Shown here one piece after another: positions 17,695 through 28,591 of a stretch of DNA of 38,027 nucleotides (within the stretch, counting starts at the first letter, position 1; each line of letters starts with the position of its first letter). The notes under the pieces were generated by a model that was given only the letters and a program-made list of their open reading frames with translations, was not told the DNA's origin and did no database searches. Origin of the DNA: Prevotellaceae bacterium (GTDB lineage Bacteria > Bacteroidota > Bacteroidia > Bacteroidales > UBA932). The stretch lies in assembly GCA_031278545.1 (NCBI GenBank), contig JAITKF010000076.1:1-38027 (forward strand), given 5' to 3'. The position numbers and the translations under genes are program-made.

Positions 17695-18888
17695 ATGAAA
17701 AAATTCCAAGAATACTTAAAAAGCGAACTGGCCGCCATCGAAACAGCCGGCCTATACAAAAACGAACGAATAATCGTAACCCCACAACAAGCCATCATCC
17801 GCATCGCCGACGGACAAGAAGTAATAAACCTCTGCGCCAACAATTACCTCGGCCTCTCCAACCACCCACGCCTAATACAAGCCGCACAAACAGCCATCAA
17901 CGAACGCGGCTACGGCATGTCGAGCGTACGCTTCATCTGCGGCACACAAGACCTGCACAAAGAACTGGAAGCAGCCATATCACGCTACTTCCGGACAGAC
18001 GACGCCATCCTCTACGCCGCCTGCTTCGACGCCAACGGCGGAGTATTCGAACCTCTGTTCGACGAACGCGACGCCATCATCTCCGACGCCCTCAACCATG
18101 CCTCCATCATCGACGGCGTAAGGCTCTGCAAAGCGCAACGATTCCGCTACGCCAACGCCGATATGGATGAACTGGAAAACTGCCTGAAAACGGCCCGCTC
18201 GCAACGCTTCCGCATCATCGTAACCGACGGCGTATTCTCGATGGACGGCAACGTAGCGCCGGTCGATAAAATCTGCTCCCTCGCCGAACAATACGACGCC
18301 CTCGTGATGGTCGACGAAAGCCATTCGGCAGGCGTCGTCGGACGAACAGGACGCGGCGTCAGCGAACATTTCAACACCTACGGCCGAATCGACATCTACA
18401 CCGGCACGCTCGGCAAAGCATTTGGCGGAGCCATCGGCGGATTTACTGCCGGACGACAGGAAATTATCGCCATGCTGCGCCAACGCTCGCGACCCTACCT
18501 GTTCTCTAACTCCATCCCGCCAGCGGTAGCCAAAGCCGGAATCGAAGCCTTCAAAATGCTGGACGAAAGCGACGCCCTGCACCACCGGCAACAGGAAAAC
18601 GTACGCTATTTCGTCGACCGAATGCTCGCTGCCGGCTTCGACATCAAACCCACGCAAAGCGCCATTTGCGCCGTCATGCTCTACGACGCCAAACTCTCGC
18701 AAACCTTCGCCGACCGGATGCTCGACGAAGGCATATACGTCGTCGGATTCTACTATCCGGTAGTACCGCAGGGGCAGGCGCGCATCCGCGTACAACTCTC
18801 CGCCGCCCACGAACAGCCACACCTCGACAAAGCCATCGAAGCCTTCGTAAAAGTAGGAAAAGAACTGGAGATTATTAGAAATACATAG
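17695..18888 (+). CDS. kbl: Glycine C-acetyltransferase (2-amino-3-ketobutyrate CoA ligase)
   Basis: A 397-residue PLP enzyme of the alpha-oxoamine synthase family interconverting glycine plus acetyl-CoA and 2-amino-3-oxobutyrate (threonine degradation). I start it at 17695 ('MKKFQEYLKSEL'), which gives the exact family length. The 79-codon extension in the ORF track is a shadow of the kinase gene. 'NLCANNYLGLSNHP', 'SVRFICGTQDLHKELE', 'ILYAACFDANGG', 'MVDESHSAGVVG' and the PLP Lys241 in 'TGTLGKAFGG' match KBL closely, better than biotin-pathway BioF or serine palmitoyltransferase. The usual partner, threonine dehydrogenase, is not adjacent. Confidence 0.94.
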   Translation: MKKFQEYLKSELAAIETAGLYKNERIIVTPQQAIIRIADGQEVINLCANNYLGLSNHPRLIQAAQTAINERGYGMSSVRFICGTQDLHKELEAAISRYFRTDDAILYAACFDANGGVFEPLFDERDAIISDALNHASIIDGVRLCKAQRFRYANADMDELENCLKTARSQRFRIIVTDGVFSMDGNVAPVDKICSLAEQYDALVMVDESHSAGVVGRTGRGVSEHFNTYGRIDIYTGTLGKAFGGAIGGFTAGRQEIIAMLRQRSRPYLFSNSIPPAVAKAGIEAFKMLDESDALHHRQQENVRYFVDRMLAAGFDIKPTQSAICAVMLYDAKLSQTFADRMLDEGIYVVGFYYPVVPQGQARIRVQLSAAHEQPHLDKAIEAFVKVGKELEIIRNT

Positions 18889-18930
18889 CGACGGTGATAG
18901 TATAAACATCCCCCTAACTCCCCGATTCAA

Positions 18931-19965
18931 ATGGACTGGTTACTCGGTAAAACACTCGAAGAGCTAACAGCGCTGGCGACACAGCAGGGATGGCCGTCGT
19001 ACGTCGGGCGACAGATGGCCGATTGGCTGTACCGGAAAAAAGCAGGGACGATAGACGCCATGACCAACCTCCCAAAAACAGTGCGGGCGACGTTGAGCCG
19101 GCAGTTCGAGGTGGGCGGCTTTGCCCCTGCAACGGTGCAGCAATCGACCGATGATACGAAGAAATACCTCTTCCCAACCCGCGCCGGTCATTTCATCGAA
19201 ACGGTGATGATCCCCGACGCCGAGCGGGCGACACTCTGTGTCTCGTCGCAAGCGGGATGCCGGATGGGATGCCGGTTTTGCATGACAGCGCGGCAAGGAT
19301 TCCAGGGCAACCTATCGACCGGCGAAATACTGGCGCAATTCCACCGCGTGGCCGAGAGCGACCGCCTCACCAACGCCGTGTACATGGGCATGGGCGAACC
19401 GATGGACAACCTCGAGGAAGTCCTCACAAGCCTGCACATCCTCACCGCACCGTGGGGATGGGCGTGGAGCCCGCGCCGCATAACGGTATCGACCATCGGT
19501 ATCACACCGGCCATCCGGCGCTTCCTCAACGAAAGCGACTGCCACCTCGCCATCAGCCTCCACAACCCCTTCGACGCGGAACGCCGCGACCTGATGCCCC
19601 TGCAAAAAACATGGCCGATAGCCGACATCGTCCGCCAACTGCGCACTTGCGACTTCTCGGGACAACGGCGCGTCAGCTTCGAATACATCCTCTTTGCCGG
19701 ACTCAACGACAGCGGACGTCATGTCAACGAACTGGCGCGGCTACTACACGGGATGGAATGCCGCATCAACCTCATCCGCTTTCATCCCATCCCCGGCTCG
19801 CCCCTGCGCTCCCCGAACAACGAGCAGACGATACTTTTCCGAAACCGCCTCGCCCAAAAAGGACTCCTTACCACCATCCGCGCCTCCCGAGGACAAGACA
19901 TCATGGCCGCCTGCGGCCTGCTGTCGACCGAATCATCGAATACCAACGTAAAACGTAAAGCCTAA
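18931..19965 (+). CDS. rlmN: Dual-specificity 23S rRNA/tRNA adenine C2-methyltransferase
   Basis: A 344-residue radical SAM enzyme that methylates A2503 of 23S rRNA and A37 of some tRNAs. The 4Fe-4S cluster cysteines are Cys110, Cys114 and Cys117 in 'CRMGCRFC'. The mechanistic C-terminal cysteine is probably Cys328 in 'DIMAACGLL'. 'MGMGEPMDNLEEV' and 'ISLHNPFDAERRDLMP' are RlmN signatures. It lies 42 nt after kbl with no visible promoter and 20 nt before the M28 peptidase start, so it probably belongs to the same transcription unit running to ligA. Confidence 0.96.
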   Translation: MDWLLGKTLEELTALATQQGWPSYVGRQMADWLYRKKAGTIDAMTNLPKTVRATLSRQFEVGGFAPATVQQSTDDTKKYLFPTRAGHFIETVMIPDAERATLCVSSQAGCRMGCRFCMTARQGFQGNLSTGEILAQFHRVAESDRLTNAVYMGMGEPMDNLEEVLTSLHILTAPWGWAWSPRRITVSTIGITPAIRRFLNESDCHLAISLHNPFDAERRDLMPLQKTWPIADIVRQLRTCDFSGQRRVSFEYILFAGLNDSGRHVNELARLLHGMECRINLIRFHPIPGSPLRSPNNEQTILFRNRLAQKGLLTTIRASRGQDIMAACGLLSTESSNTNVKRKA

Positions 19966-19985
19966 GCCGCATCTTGAATTTCCGT

Positions 19986-22969
<2,984 letters not shown>

Positions 22970-23020
22970 TTTATCCCTCGTCGTGGACGAGAACAAAACT
23001 ACATCGTGCAGTTGGGCATT

Positions 23021-23038
23021 CCTGCCGCGCGCGGCAGG
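23021..23038. terminator. 18-bp perfect GC palindrome between ligA and thiN
   Basis: CCTGCCGCGCGCGGCAGG reads the same on both strands. It sits 51 nt after the ligA stop and 5 nt beyond the thiN stop, so it could end transcription from both sides, though T-runs are weak. The + strand composition changes from C/A-rich to G/T-rich at this point. Confidence 0.5.
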
Positions 23039-23043
23039 GATTC

Positions 23044-23736
23044 CTATTTCCGGATGCTTCTGTGTCCCCTGAAGATGATGAAGACCCCGCTGTCAAAACG
23101 GAGGGTGAAGGCGTTGCCGGCGGCTTCGTTGAGTGATCCTTTCCACCAACTGTGTAATGGTTGACCGTGCAGGGGGTAGCGCAGGCCGTCCGATGAAAGG
23201 GGTACGGCGGGGGTGAGTGAAAATAGGGAGACCGGTTGTCCGGCATAGCTTGCCAATGTGGCCGTCTGGCGGACGACGGTAAATGTGCCGTAGTCGGTGA
23301 GCATTTCGATGTCGCATTGCGCGGCGTAGTCGGCCAGTAGGGAGATGTTGGCAATCGTATGGTCTTCGCGCAGGCCGGTGGCGCCGACGATGGTCAGTTG
23401 CGCGACGTGATGTTGTGTGCAAAATCCGACGGCTTTCGTCAGGTCGTTGGTCTCTTGCGATGTGATATGGTGTAGGCGGTCGGCAAAACGGCGTTGCAGG
23501 TCACCGGGCAGGCTGTCGAGGTCGCCTACGATGTGGTCGGGCGCGCGTCCATGCGCCCAGAGTTTGACGGCGGCGCCGTCGCAGCATACGACCGTGCCGG
23601 CGGTCGTGAGTGCATGTAAGGGGATGGGGTGCGTGGGGTATTGGCCGTCGGCTAAAATGACCGTCGGCGGCGTCAGGGATGAGGGCGTCGGAGGGGAAAG
23701 GTTAGCGGGAATGGCAGGGGGACGGGGTGTTTGCAT
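23044..23736 (-). CDS. thiN: Thiamine pyrophosphokinase
   Basis: A 230-residue enzyme making thiamine diphosphate from thiamine and ATP. Family motifs are 'VVCCDGAAVKLW', 'PDHIVGDLDSLP', 'QETNDLTKAV' and 'IVGATGLREDHTIAN'. I use the ATG at 23736, one codon inside the GTG given in the track. The first 25 residues are unusually Pro-rich and may be poorly conserved. It is divergent from carA. Its -7 box (23766-23773) faces and nearly touches the carA -7 box, and the carA -33 box ends directly next to its start codon, so the two genes may compete for polymerase. Confidence 0.92.
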   Translation of the reverse strand: MQTPRPPAIPANLSPPTPSSLTPPTVILADGQYPTHPIPLHALTTAGTVVCCDGAAVKLWAHGRAPDHIVGDLDSLPGDLQRRFADRLHHITSQETNDLTKAVGFCTQHHVAQLTIVGATGLREDHTIANISLLADYAAQCDIEMLTDYGTFTVVRQTATLASYAGQPVSLFSLTPAVPLSSDGLRYPLHGQPLHSWWKGSLNEAAGNAFTLRFDSGVFIIFRGHRSIRK

Positions 23737-23761
23737 CACATGGCATTTTTTTGTACATTTG
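23730..23761 (+). promoter_or_regulatory. Full promoter of carA (TTTG-N20-TACATTTG)
   Basis: The -33 TTTG at 23730-23733 and the -7 TACATTTG at 23754-23761, 20 bp apart, match the consensus exactly. The start site would be near 23768 and the carA ATG is at 23803. The -33 box lies inside the first codons of thiN. Confidence 0.82.
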
Positions 23762-23765
23762 CGCG

Positions 23766-23773
23766 CAAATTTA
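23766..23773 (-). promoter_or_regulatory. -7 box (TAAATTTG) for thiN, face to face with the carA -7 box
   Basis: The minus strand reads TAAATTTG, 29 nt before the thiN ATG. With the carA box it forms the perfect palindrome ATTTGCGCGCAAAT (23757-23770). There is no clear -33 TTTG for this direction. Confidence 0.55.
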
Positions 23774-23802
23774 GGAAATAAAATCGTATCGGTTATTTAT
23801 CT

Positions 23803-24882
23803 ATGACGCAATTTGCATTACCGGCCTCGTTGATTTTGGAAGACGGCTCCGTGTTTCATGGCGCTTCGTTCGGCAGCCGGACGGCTTCGTCTGGCGAAGT
23901 GGTGTTTAATACGGCGATGGTCGGCTATCCCGAAAGCCTTACCGACCCTTCGTATATCGGGCAAATCTTGGTGATTACTTACCCGATTGTGGGGAGTTAC
24001 GGCGTGGTGGCCAATCAGGTGGTGAATCATCTTTCGACTTATTACGAGAGTGAAGCGATTCATGTGAAGGGGTTGGTCGTGTCGGATTATACGCATGAGC
24101 ATAGCCACTGGCGCGCCCAAAAGAGTTTGCATGAATGGTTGTGCGAGCATCATATTCCGGGTATCTACGGGGTCGATACGCGCGAGTTGACCAAGTTGTT
24201 GCGGGAAAAAGGGTCGATGGCGGGGTGTATCGTGGGCGATATGTCCGACGAGGTCGTCTTCGCAAATCCCGATGGCGAGAATTTGGTGGCGAAGGGTAGC
24301 TGCCGCGAGGTGATTACTTATGAGGGTAACGGTGTGCGAATCGTGCTGGTCGATTGCGGCGTTAAGCATAATATTATCCGTTGCCTGCAACGGCGTGGGG
24401 TGACGGTCATCCGTGTGCCGTGGGATTATGATTTCCATACGCTCGATTACGACGGGCTGTTCCTGTCCAACGGACCGGGTAATCCCGACCATTGCGGGGC
24501 GACGGTATCGCACCTGCGGCAAGCGCTGGCCTGCGGGAAACCAGTCTTTGGCGTTTGCATGGGTAATCAGTTGCTGGCAAAAGCCGGTGGCGCCGCTACG
24601 TTTAAGATGAAATACGGGCACCGCAGCCATAACCAGCCGGTGCGTATGGCCGGTACTAACCGTTGTTTTGTGACCTCACAGAACCATGGTTATGCCGTCG
24701 ATACTGCTACGTTAGGCTGCGATTGGCAGCCGCTGTTCATCAATATGAACGATGATACGAACGAGGGTATCCGGCATGTGCATAAGCCGTTTTTCTCTGT
24801 CCAGTTCCACCCTGAGGCTACCAGCGGGCCTACTGATACGGAATTCCTGTTCGATGAATTCCTGTCGTCGATTGAACTATGA
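23803..24882 (+). CDS. carA: Carbamoyl-phosphate synthase small (glutaminase) subunit
   Basis: A 359-residue subunit that hydrolyses glutamine and passes ammonia to CarB for carbamoyl phosphate (arginine and pyrimidine synthesis). The N-terminal CPSase_sm_chain domain has 'GVDTRELTKLLREKG'. The class I glutaminase domain has 'SNGPGNPDHCG', the nucleophile Cys in 'VFGVCMGNQLL' and the His-x-Glu in 'QFHPEATSGPTDTE'. The partner carB, often next door, is not in the window; a membrane glycosyltransferase-like gene follows after 17 nt. It is driven by a consensus promoter at 23730-23761. The stop is followed by a short run of the 7-mer ACTTTTA. Confidence 0.96.
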   Translation: MTQFALPASLILEDGSVFHGASFGSRTASSGEVVFNTAMVGYPESLTDPSYIGQILVITYPIVGSYGVVANQVVNHLSTYYESEAIHVKGLVVSDYTHEHSHWRAQKSLHEWLCEHHIPGIYGVDTRELTKLLREKGSMAGCIVGDMSDEVVFANPDGENLVAKGSCREVITYEGNGVRIVLVDCGVKHNIIRCLQRRGVTVIRVPWDYDFHTLDYDGLFLSNGPGNPDHCGATVSHLRQALACGKPVFGVCMGNQLLAKAGGAATFKMKYGHRSHNQPVRMAGTNRCFVTSQNHGYAVDTATLGCDWQPLFINMNDDTNEGIRHVHKPFFSVQFHPEATSGPTDTEFLFDEFLSSIEL

Positions 24883-24899
24883 ACTTTTAACTTTTAACT

Positions 24900-26882
24900 A
24901 TGACTGCAAAACATCACCGTGTTGTAAAAAGGAGTATTAAGCCGGCCTCCAAAGCGCCGACGATTAAAGCGCCGGCAACGAAAGTTACCCGCGAGCCGGA
25001 CGTCAACCGGTATAAGTATTATCTTCTGGCAGGCGTGCTGCTGCTTACGACCATTGTGTATTGGCCGTCGATGCAGAACGGCTTTGTGGCGGGCGATGAT
25101 TATATGATTGTCGTCAATAACCCGGACATCCGGTCGCTCTCTAATTTGCCGAATTTCTTTACGCAGGCTTACCACGCGATGTATTGCCCGGTGAAGATGA
25201 TTTCACATGCCGTCGACTATCTGTTTTCAGGGCCGAATCCGGCGGGGTATCATTTTTTTTCGTTGCTCTATCATTTGGTCAATGTGTCGCTGGTGTTCCT
25301 GTTGATTTTTTTATTGCTTCCCAATGCGTGGGGGGCGTGTATCGCCGCGCTGTTGTTTGCGCTGCACCCGGTGAATGTGGAGGCTGTGGGATGGCTCACC
25401 GGTCGCGGCGACCTGCTTTATGCCGGTTTTTACCTGGGCGGACTGATAGCTTATGTCTGCTACCTCGCCGGCGGTCGTCGGATGACGCATTTGCTCGTTG
25501 CTTTTGCGCTGTTTGTGCTGTCGGCGTTGTCGAAGGCGTCGGCCTTTACGTTTCCGCTGGCGTTGCTGGCGCTGGATTGGTATTACCGGCGGAAAATCGG
25601 GTCGTGGCGCGTGCTGCTGGAAAAAGCGCCCTTCTTCGCCGGCGCATTTGCGCTAGGCGTGTCGGCTATCCTGCTGCGTAGCGGGCACAGCACCCCGCTG
25701 AGCGATTACCTTACGCATTTTTCGGGCGTCAACAGTTTCGTTATTTTCCTTTACCCACTGACGTTCTACTTAGCGAAGTTCTTTGTGCCGGTCAACCTGG
25801 CGCTGCCCTACCCTCATCCGTTTGCATCGAACCTGCCCCTGTCGTGGGATTTCTATGTATATCCGTTCCTCCTGCTGGCCATAGGGCTGTTGATATGGCG
25901 GAATAAGAGCATCAGGAGGCCGCTGGCCTTTGCGTTTATGCTGTACCTCGCCACGCTGGTTTCGGCCATGCGCCTGACGCCGATGTTGGGTACCATTGCC
26001 GCCGACCGGTATTTCTATGTGGCGATGGTACCCGTCGTGTTCTTCGTAGCATGGGCTTTCGGCTACCTGTCCGCCCGCCGGTCATTGTGGCGCCGGCGCG
26101 CTTTTCCACTATTCTGTGTCGCTGTGTCGGCCTTTGCCGTTATGTCAACGGCCATGACGCATACCCGCATAAAAGTATTTAAAGATGCGATTAGCCTGTT
26201 CAGCGACGCGCACCGTAAGTATCCGCAGCACGCTACGCCACTCTACGAACTGTCCGGCGGCTACGTCTACAGCGGCGATATGGAGAACGCTTTCCGAACC
26301 GCCGATAAAATCCTCCAATTACTTCCCGATAACGAGGACGCACTGGCCTTTCAAACCAATCTCTACCTGTTGGTGCAGCGCCATGACGATGCGTTGAACA
26401 GTCTCAACCGCCTCCTGCGGGTTAAGCCGCGGGATAATTATTACATGATCAAAGCGTCGATTCATCAAACGTTGCAGCAGCTTGACAGTGTGCTGGCAAT
26501 CGTCGACATTCCCGCACTGCGGATGTCGATGAATAGTGAAACGCGCCTGATGGCCGGCCAATTGAAAGCCGAAGTATATGTAGACTTGAAGCGCTACGAC
26601 GAAGTTATCGCGCTGGTCGATTCCCTGCAGGCAGTATTCCCGTCGGCCTATTCTCTGCTGATGCCGCGGGCGTTGGCTTACTTTAATACCGGCGCTATCG
26701 ATACTGCCTTTAGCGATATGCAAACGCTTATCGAACATGATCCGACCAACGTGTTGGCGATGATGAATATGGGATGGTTGTATAGTAACGTCGGTCGGCA
26801 CGACGAAGCCTGCTGGTATTGGCAACAGGCGGCTTTGCTTAACGACCCGAACGCCCTCGAACTGATTAAGCAATGTCCGTAA
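24900..26882 (+). CDS. Polytopic GT-C-like glycosyltransferase with C-terminal TPR repeats (TMTC-like)
   Basis: A 660-residue protein. After a basic cytoplasmic tail (1-35) come about ten or eleven hydrophobic helices up to residue 425. The first periplasmic loop carries 'VAGDDYMIVVNNPDI', with the acidic pair typical of GT-C enzymes, and the loop 'HPVNVEAVGWLTGRGDLL' plus 'LSKASAFTFPLALLALDWYY' resemble the eukaryotic TMTC O-mannosyltransferase/DUF1736 layout. Residues about 436-655 are TPR-like helical pairs ('LYELSGGYVYSGDMENAF', 'MNMGWLYSNVGRHDEACWYW'). It may glycosylate exported proteins from a lipid-linked sugar, which is inferred from fold only. It lies 17 nt after carA, and its end overlaps the sulP start by 10 bp. 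Confidence 0.8.
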   Translation: MTAKHHRVVKRSIKPASKAPTIKAPATKVTREPDVNRYKYYLLAGVLLLTTIVYWPSMQNGFVAGDDYMIVVNNPDIRSLSNLPNFFTQAYHAMYCPVKMISHAVDYLFSGPNPAGYHFFSLLYHLVNVSLVFLLIFLLLPNAWGACIAALLFALHPVNVEAVGWLTGRGDLLYAGFYLGGLIAYVCYLAGGRRMTHLLVAFALFVLSALSKASAFTFPLALLALDWYYRRKIGSWRVLLEKAPFFAGAFALGVSAILLRSGHSTPLSDYLTHFSGVNSFVIFLYPLTFYLAKFFVPVNLALPYPHPFASNLPLSWDFYVYPFLLLAIGLLIWRNKSIRRPLAFAFMLYLATLVSAMRLTPMLGTIAADRYFYVAMVPVVFFVAWAFGYLSARRSLWRRRAFPLFCVAVSAFAVMSTAMTHTRIKVFKDAISLFSDAHRKYPQHATPLYELSGGYVYSGDMENAFRTADKILQLLPDNEDALAFQTNLYLLVQRHDDALNSLNRLLRVKPRDNYYMIKASIHQTLQQLDSVLAIVDIPALRMSMNSETRLMAGQLKAEVYVDLKRYDEVIALVDSLQAVFPSAYSLLMPRALAYFNTGAIDTAFSDMQTLIEHDPTNVLAMMNMGWLYSNVGRHDEACWYWQQAALLNDPNALELIKQCP

Positions 26883-28591
26883 TTGTGCGCATGAAGTCGA
26901 TGGCGAATACTCTTCGAGGTATCTTCCAACCGAAGTTTTTTACTTTAATCAAACGCCGGCAGTACGACCGGCAAACGTTTGCCGCCGACCTTATCGCCGG
27001 ATTGATAGTTGGCGTGGTGGCCATCCCGCTGGCTATTGCCTTCGGGATTGCGTCGGGCGTGTCGCCGCAGCAAGGGCTGATTACTGCTGTTATTGCCGGG
27101 TTCATCATTTCGTTTCTAGGAGGCAGCCACGTGCAAATCGGCGGCCCTACGGGGGCGTTTATTGTGATTGTCTACGGTATTGTCGCCAAATTCGGCATGA
27201 GTGGGCTGATTATCGCGACGGTGTTGGCCGGTATTATGCTTATCCTGATGGGCGCGCTGAAACTGGGTAATGTGATTAAGTTTATCCCCTACCCTATCGT
27301 CGTTGGTTTTACGAGTGGCATCGCGGTAGTGATTTTTTCGTCGCAGATAAAAGATTTTTTTGGGCTGCAGGCCGGCGCAGCACCGTCGGAATTTGTGGAT
27401 AAGTGGATTTTCTATATCCGGCATATCGGTACGGCACAATGGCCGGCGCTGGTTATCGGGGGCCTGACTGTCGCGCTGATTGCCCTTTGGCCGAAGGTAA
27501 CGAAACGTATTCCCGGCTCGTTAGTGGCTATTGTGATATTGACCGGCGGCGGGCTGCTGCTTGAGGGTTTCGGTATCCCGGTCGAAACTATCGGGAGCCG
27601 GTTTCCCGAACTGTCAGGCGGGTCGCCATTGCCGAAGCCGGAGGCGCCAACCATTACGATGGAGACAATTACCCGACTTATCCAGCCGGCGTTTACGATT
27701 GCGATGCTTGGAGCTATCGAGTCGTTGCTGTCGGCCATGGTGGCCGACGGGGTTACGGGTAAGAAACACCGTTCCAATACCGAATTGATTGCGCAAGGGG
27801 TGGCAAATGTCATTGTCCCGTTCTTCGGCGGTATTCCTGCTACGGGAGCTATCGCCCGGACGATGACGAATATTAATAACGGCGGGCGGACACCGGTGGC
27901 AGGTATTATCCATGCTGTGTTCCTGCTGCTGGTCTTCCTGTTCCTGATGCCGCTGGCGGTGCATATTCCTCTCGCATGTTTGGCCGGCGTGCTGGTTATG
28001 GTGTCATATAATATGAGCGAGTGGCGGTCGTTCCGCCTGCTGTTACGTAATCCGCGGTCGGATGTGGTTGTGTTGGTCGTAACGTTTTTCCTGACGGTCG
28101 TCTTTGACCTGACGGTGGCGATCGAGATAGGATTGCTGATGGCTATCCTGCTTTTCTTAAAGCGCGTTACCGAAACATCGACTATCTCGGTGATCAATGA
28201 GGAAATCAAAAACAGTGAAAGCGATGAGTACAGCGACGCCGAGACACTGCATTTGCCCGATGGTGTGGAAGTATATGAAATCAACGGCCCGTTCTTCTTT
28301 GGTATTGCTAATAAGTTCGACGAATTTGATCTGAGCAGTAAAAAGCAGCGGGTGCGGCTGCGTATTATCCGAATGCGCAAGGTGCCTTTTATCGACTCTA
28401 CCGGCTTGCACAACCTGCGCAATCTATGGAAGCGTTCGCAGCGGGAGAAAATTCAACTCATCTTGTCGGGCGTCAGTCCGGAGGTTCGTAAGACTATCGA
28501 AAAGTCAGGCTTCGCCGCAGAGTTGGGCGAGGAATTTATCTGTAGCCATATCAATGAAGCGGTGGAGAAGGCGTGGGCCACGTGCCCGTAA
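26873..28591 (+). CDS. SulP family anion transporter with STAS domain
   Basis: A 572-residue member of the SulP/SLC26 family, inner-membrane carriers for sulfate, bicarbonate or dicarboxylates. The N-terminus has 'DLIAGLIVGVVAIPLAIAFGIASG' and 'GGPTGAFIVIVYGIV', followed by about ten further membrane segments. 'VTGKKHRSNTELIAQGVAN' and 'GGIPATGAIARTMTNINNG' are classic SulP motifs. The cytosolic STAS domain is about 460-565 ('IDSTGLHNLRNL'). Substrate is not predictable. The ATG at 26873 overlaps the end of the GT-C gene; in-frame ATGs seven and ten codons later are alternatives. Its last 87 bp overlap the convergent lipoprotein ORF. Confidence 0.93.
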   Translation: MSVIVRMKSMANTLRGIFQPKFFTLIKRRQYDRQTFAADLIAGLIVGVVAIPLAIAFGIASGVSPQQGLITAVIAGFIISFLGGSHVQIGGPTGAFIVIVYGIVAKFGMSGLIIATVLAGIMLILMGALKLGNVIKFIPYPIVVGFTSGIAVVIFSSQIKDFFGLQAGAAPSEFVDKWIFYIRHIGTAQWPALVIGGLTVALIALWPKVTKRIPGSLVAIVILTGGGLLLEGFGIPVETIGSRFPELSGGSPLPKPEAPTITMETITRLIQPAFTIAMLGAIESLLSAMVADGVTGKKHRSNTELIAQGVANVIVPFFGGIPATGAIARTMTNINNGGRTPVAGIIHAVFLLLVFLFLMPLAVHIPLACLAGVLVMVSYNMSEWRSFRLLLRNPRSDVVVLVVTFFLTVVFDLTVAIEIGLLMAILLFLKRVTETSTISVINEEIKNSESDEYSDAETLHLPDGVEVYEINGPFFFGIANKFDEFDLSSKKQRVRLRIIRMRKVPFIDSTGLHNLRNLWKRSQREKIQLILSGVSPEVRKTIEKSGFAAELGEEFICSHINEAVEKAWATCP

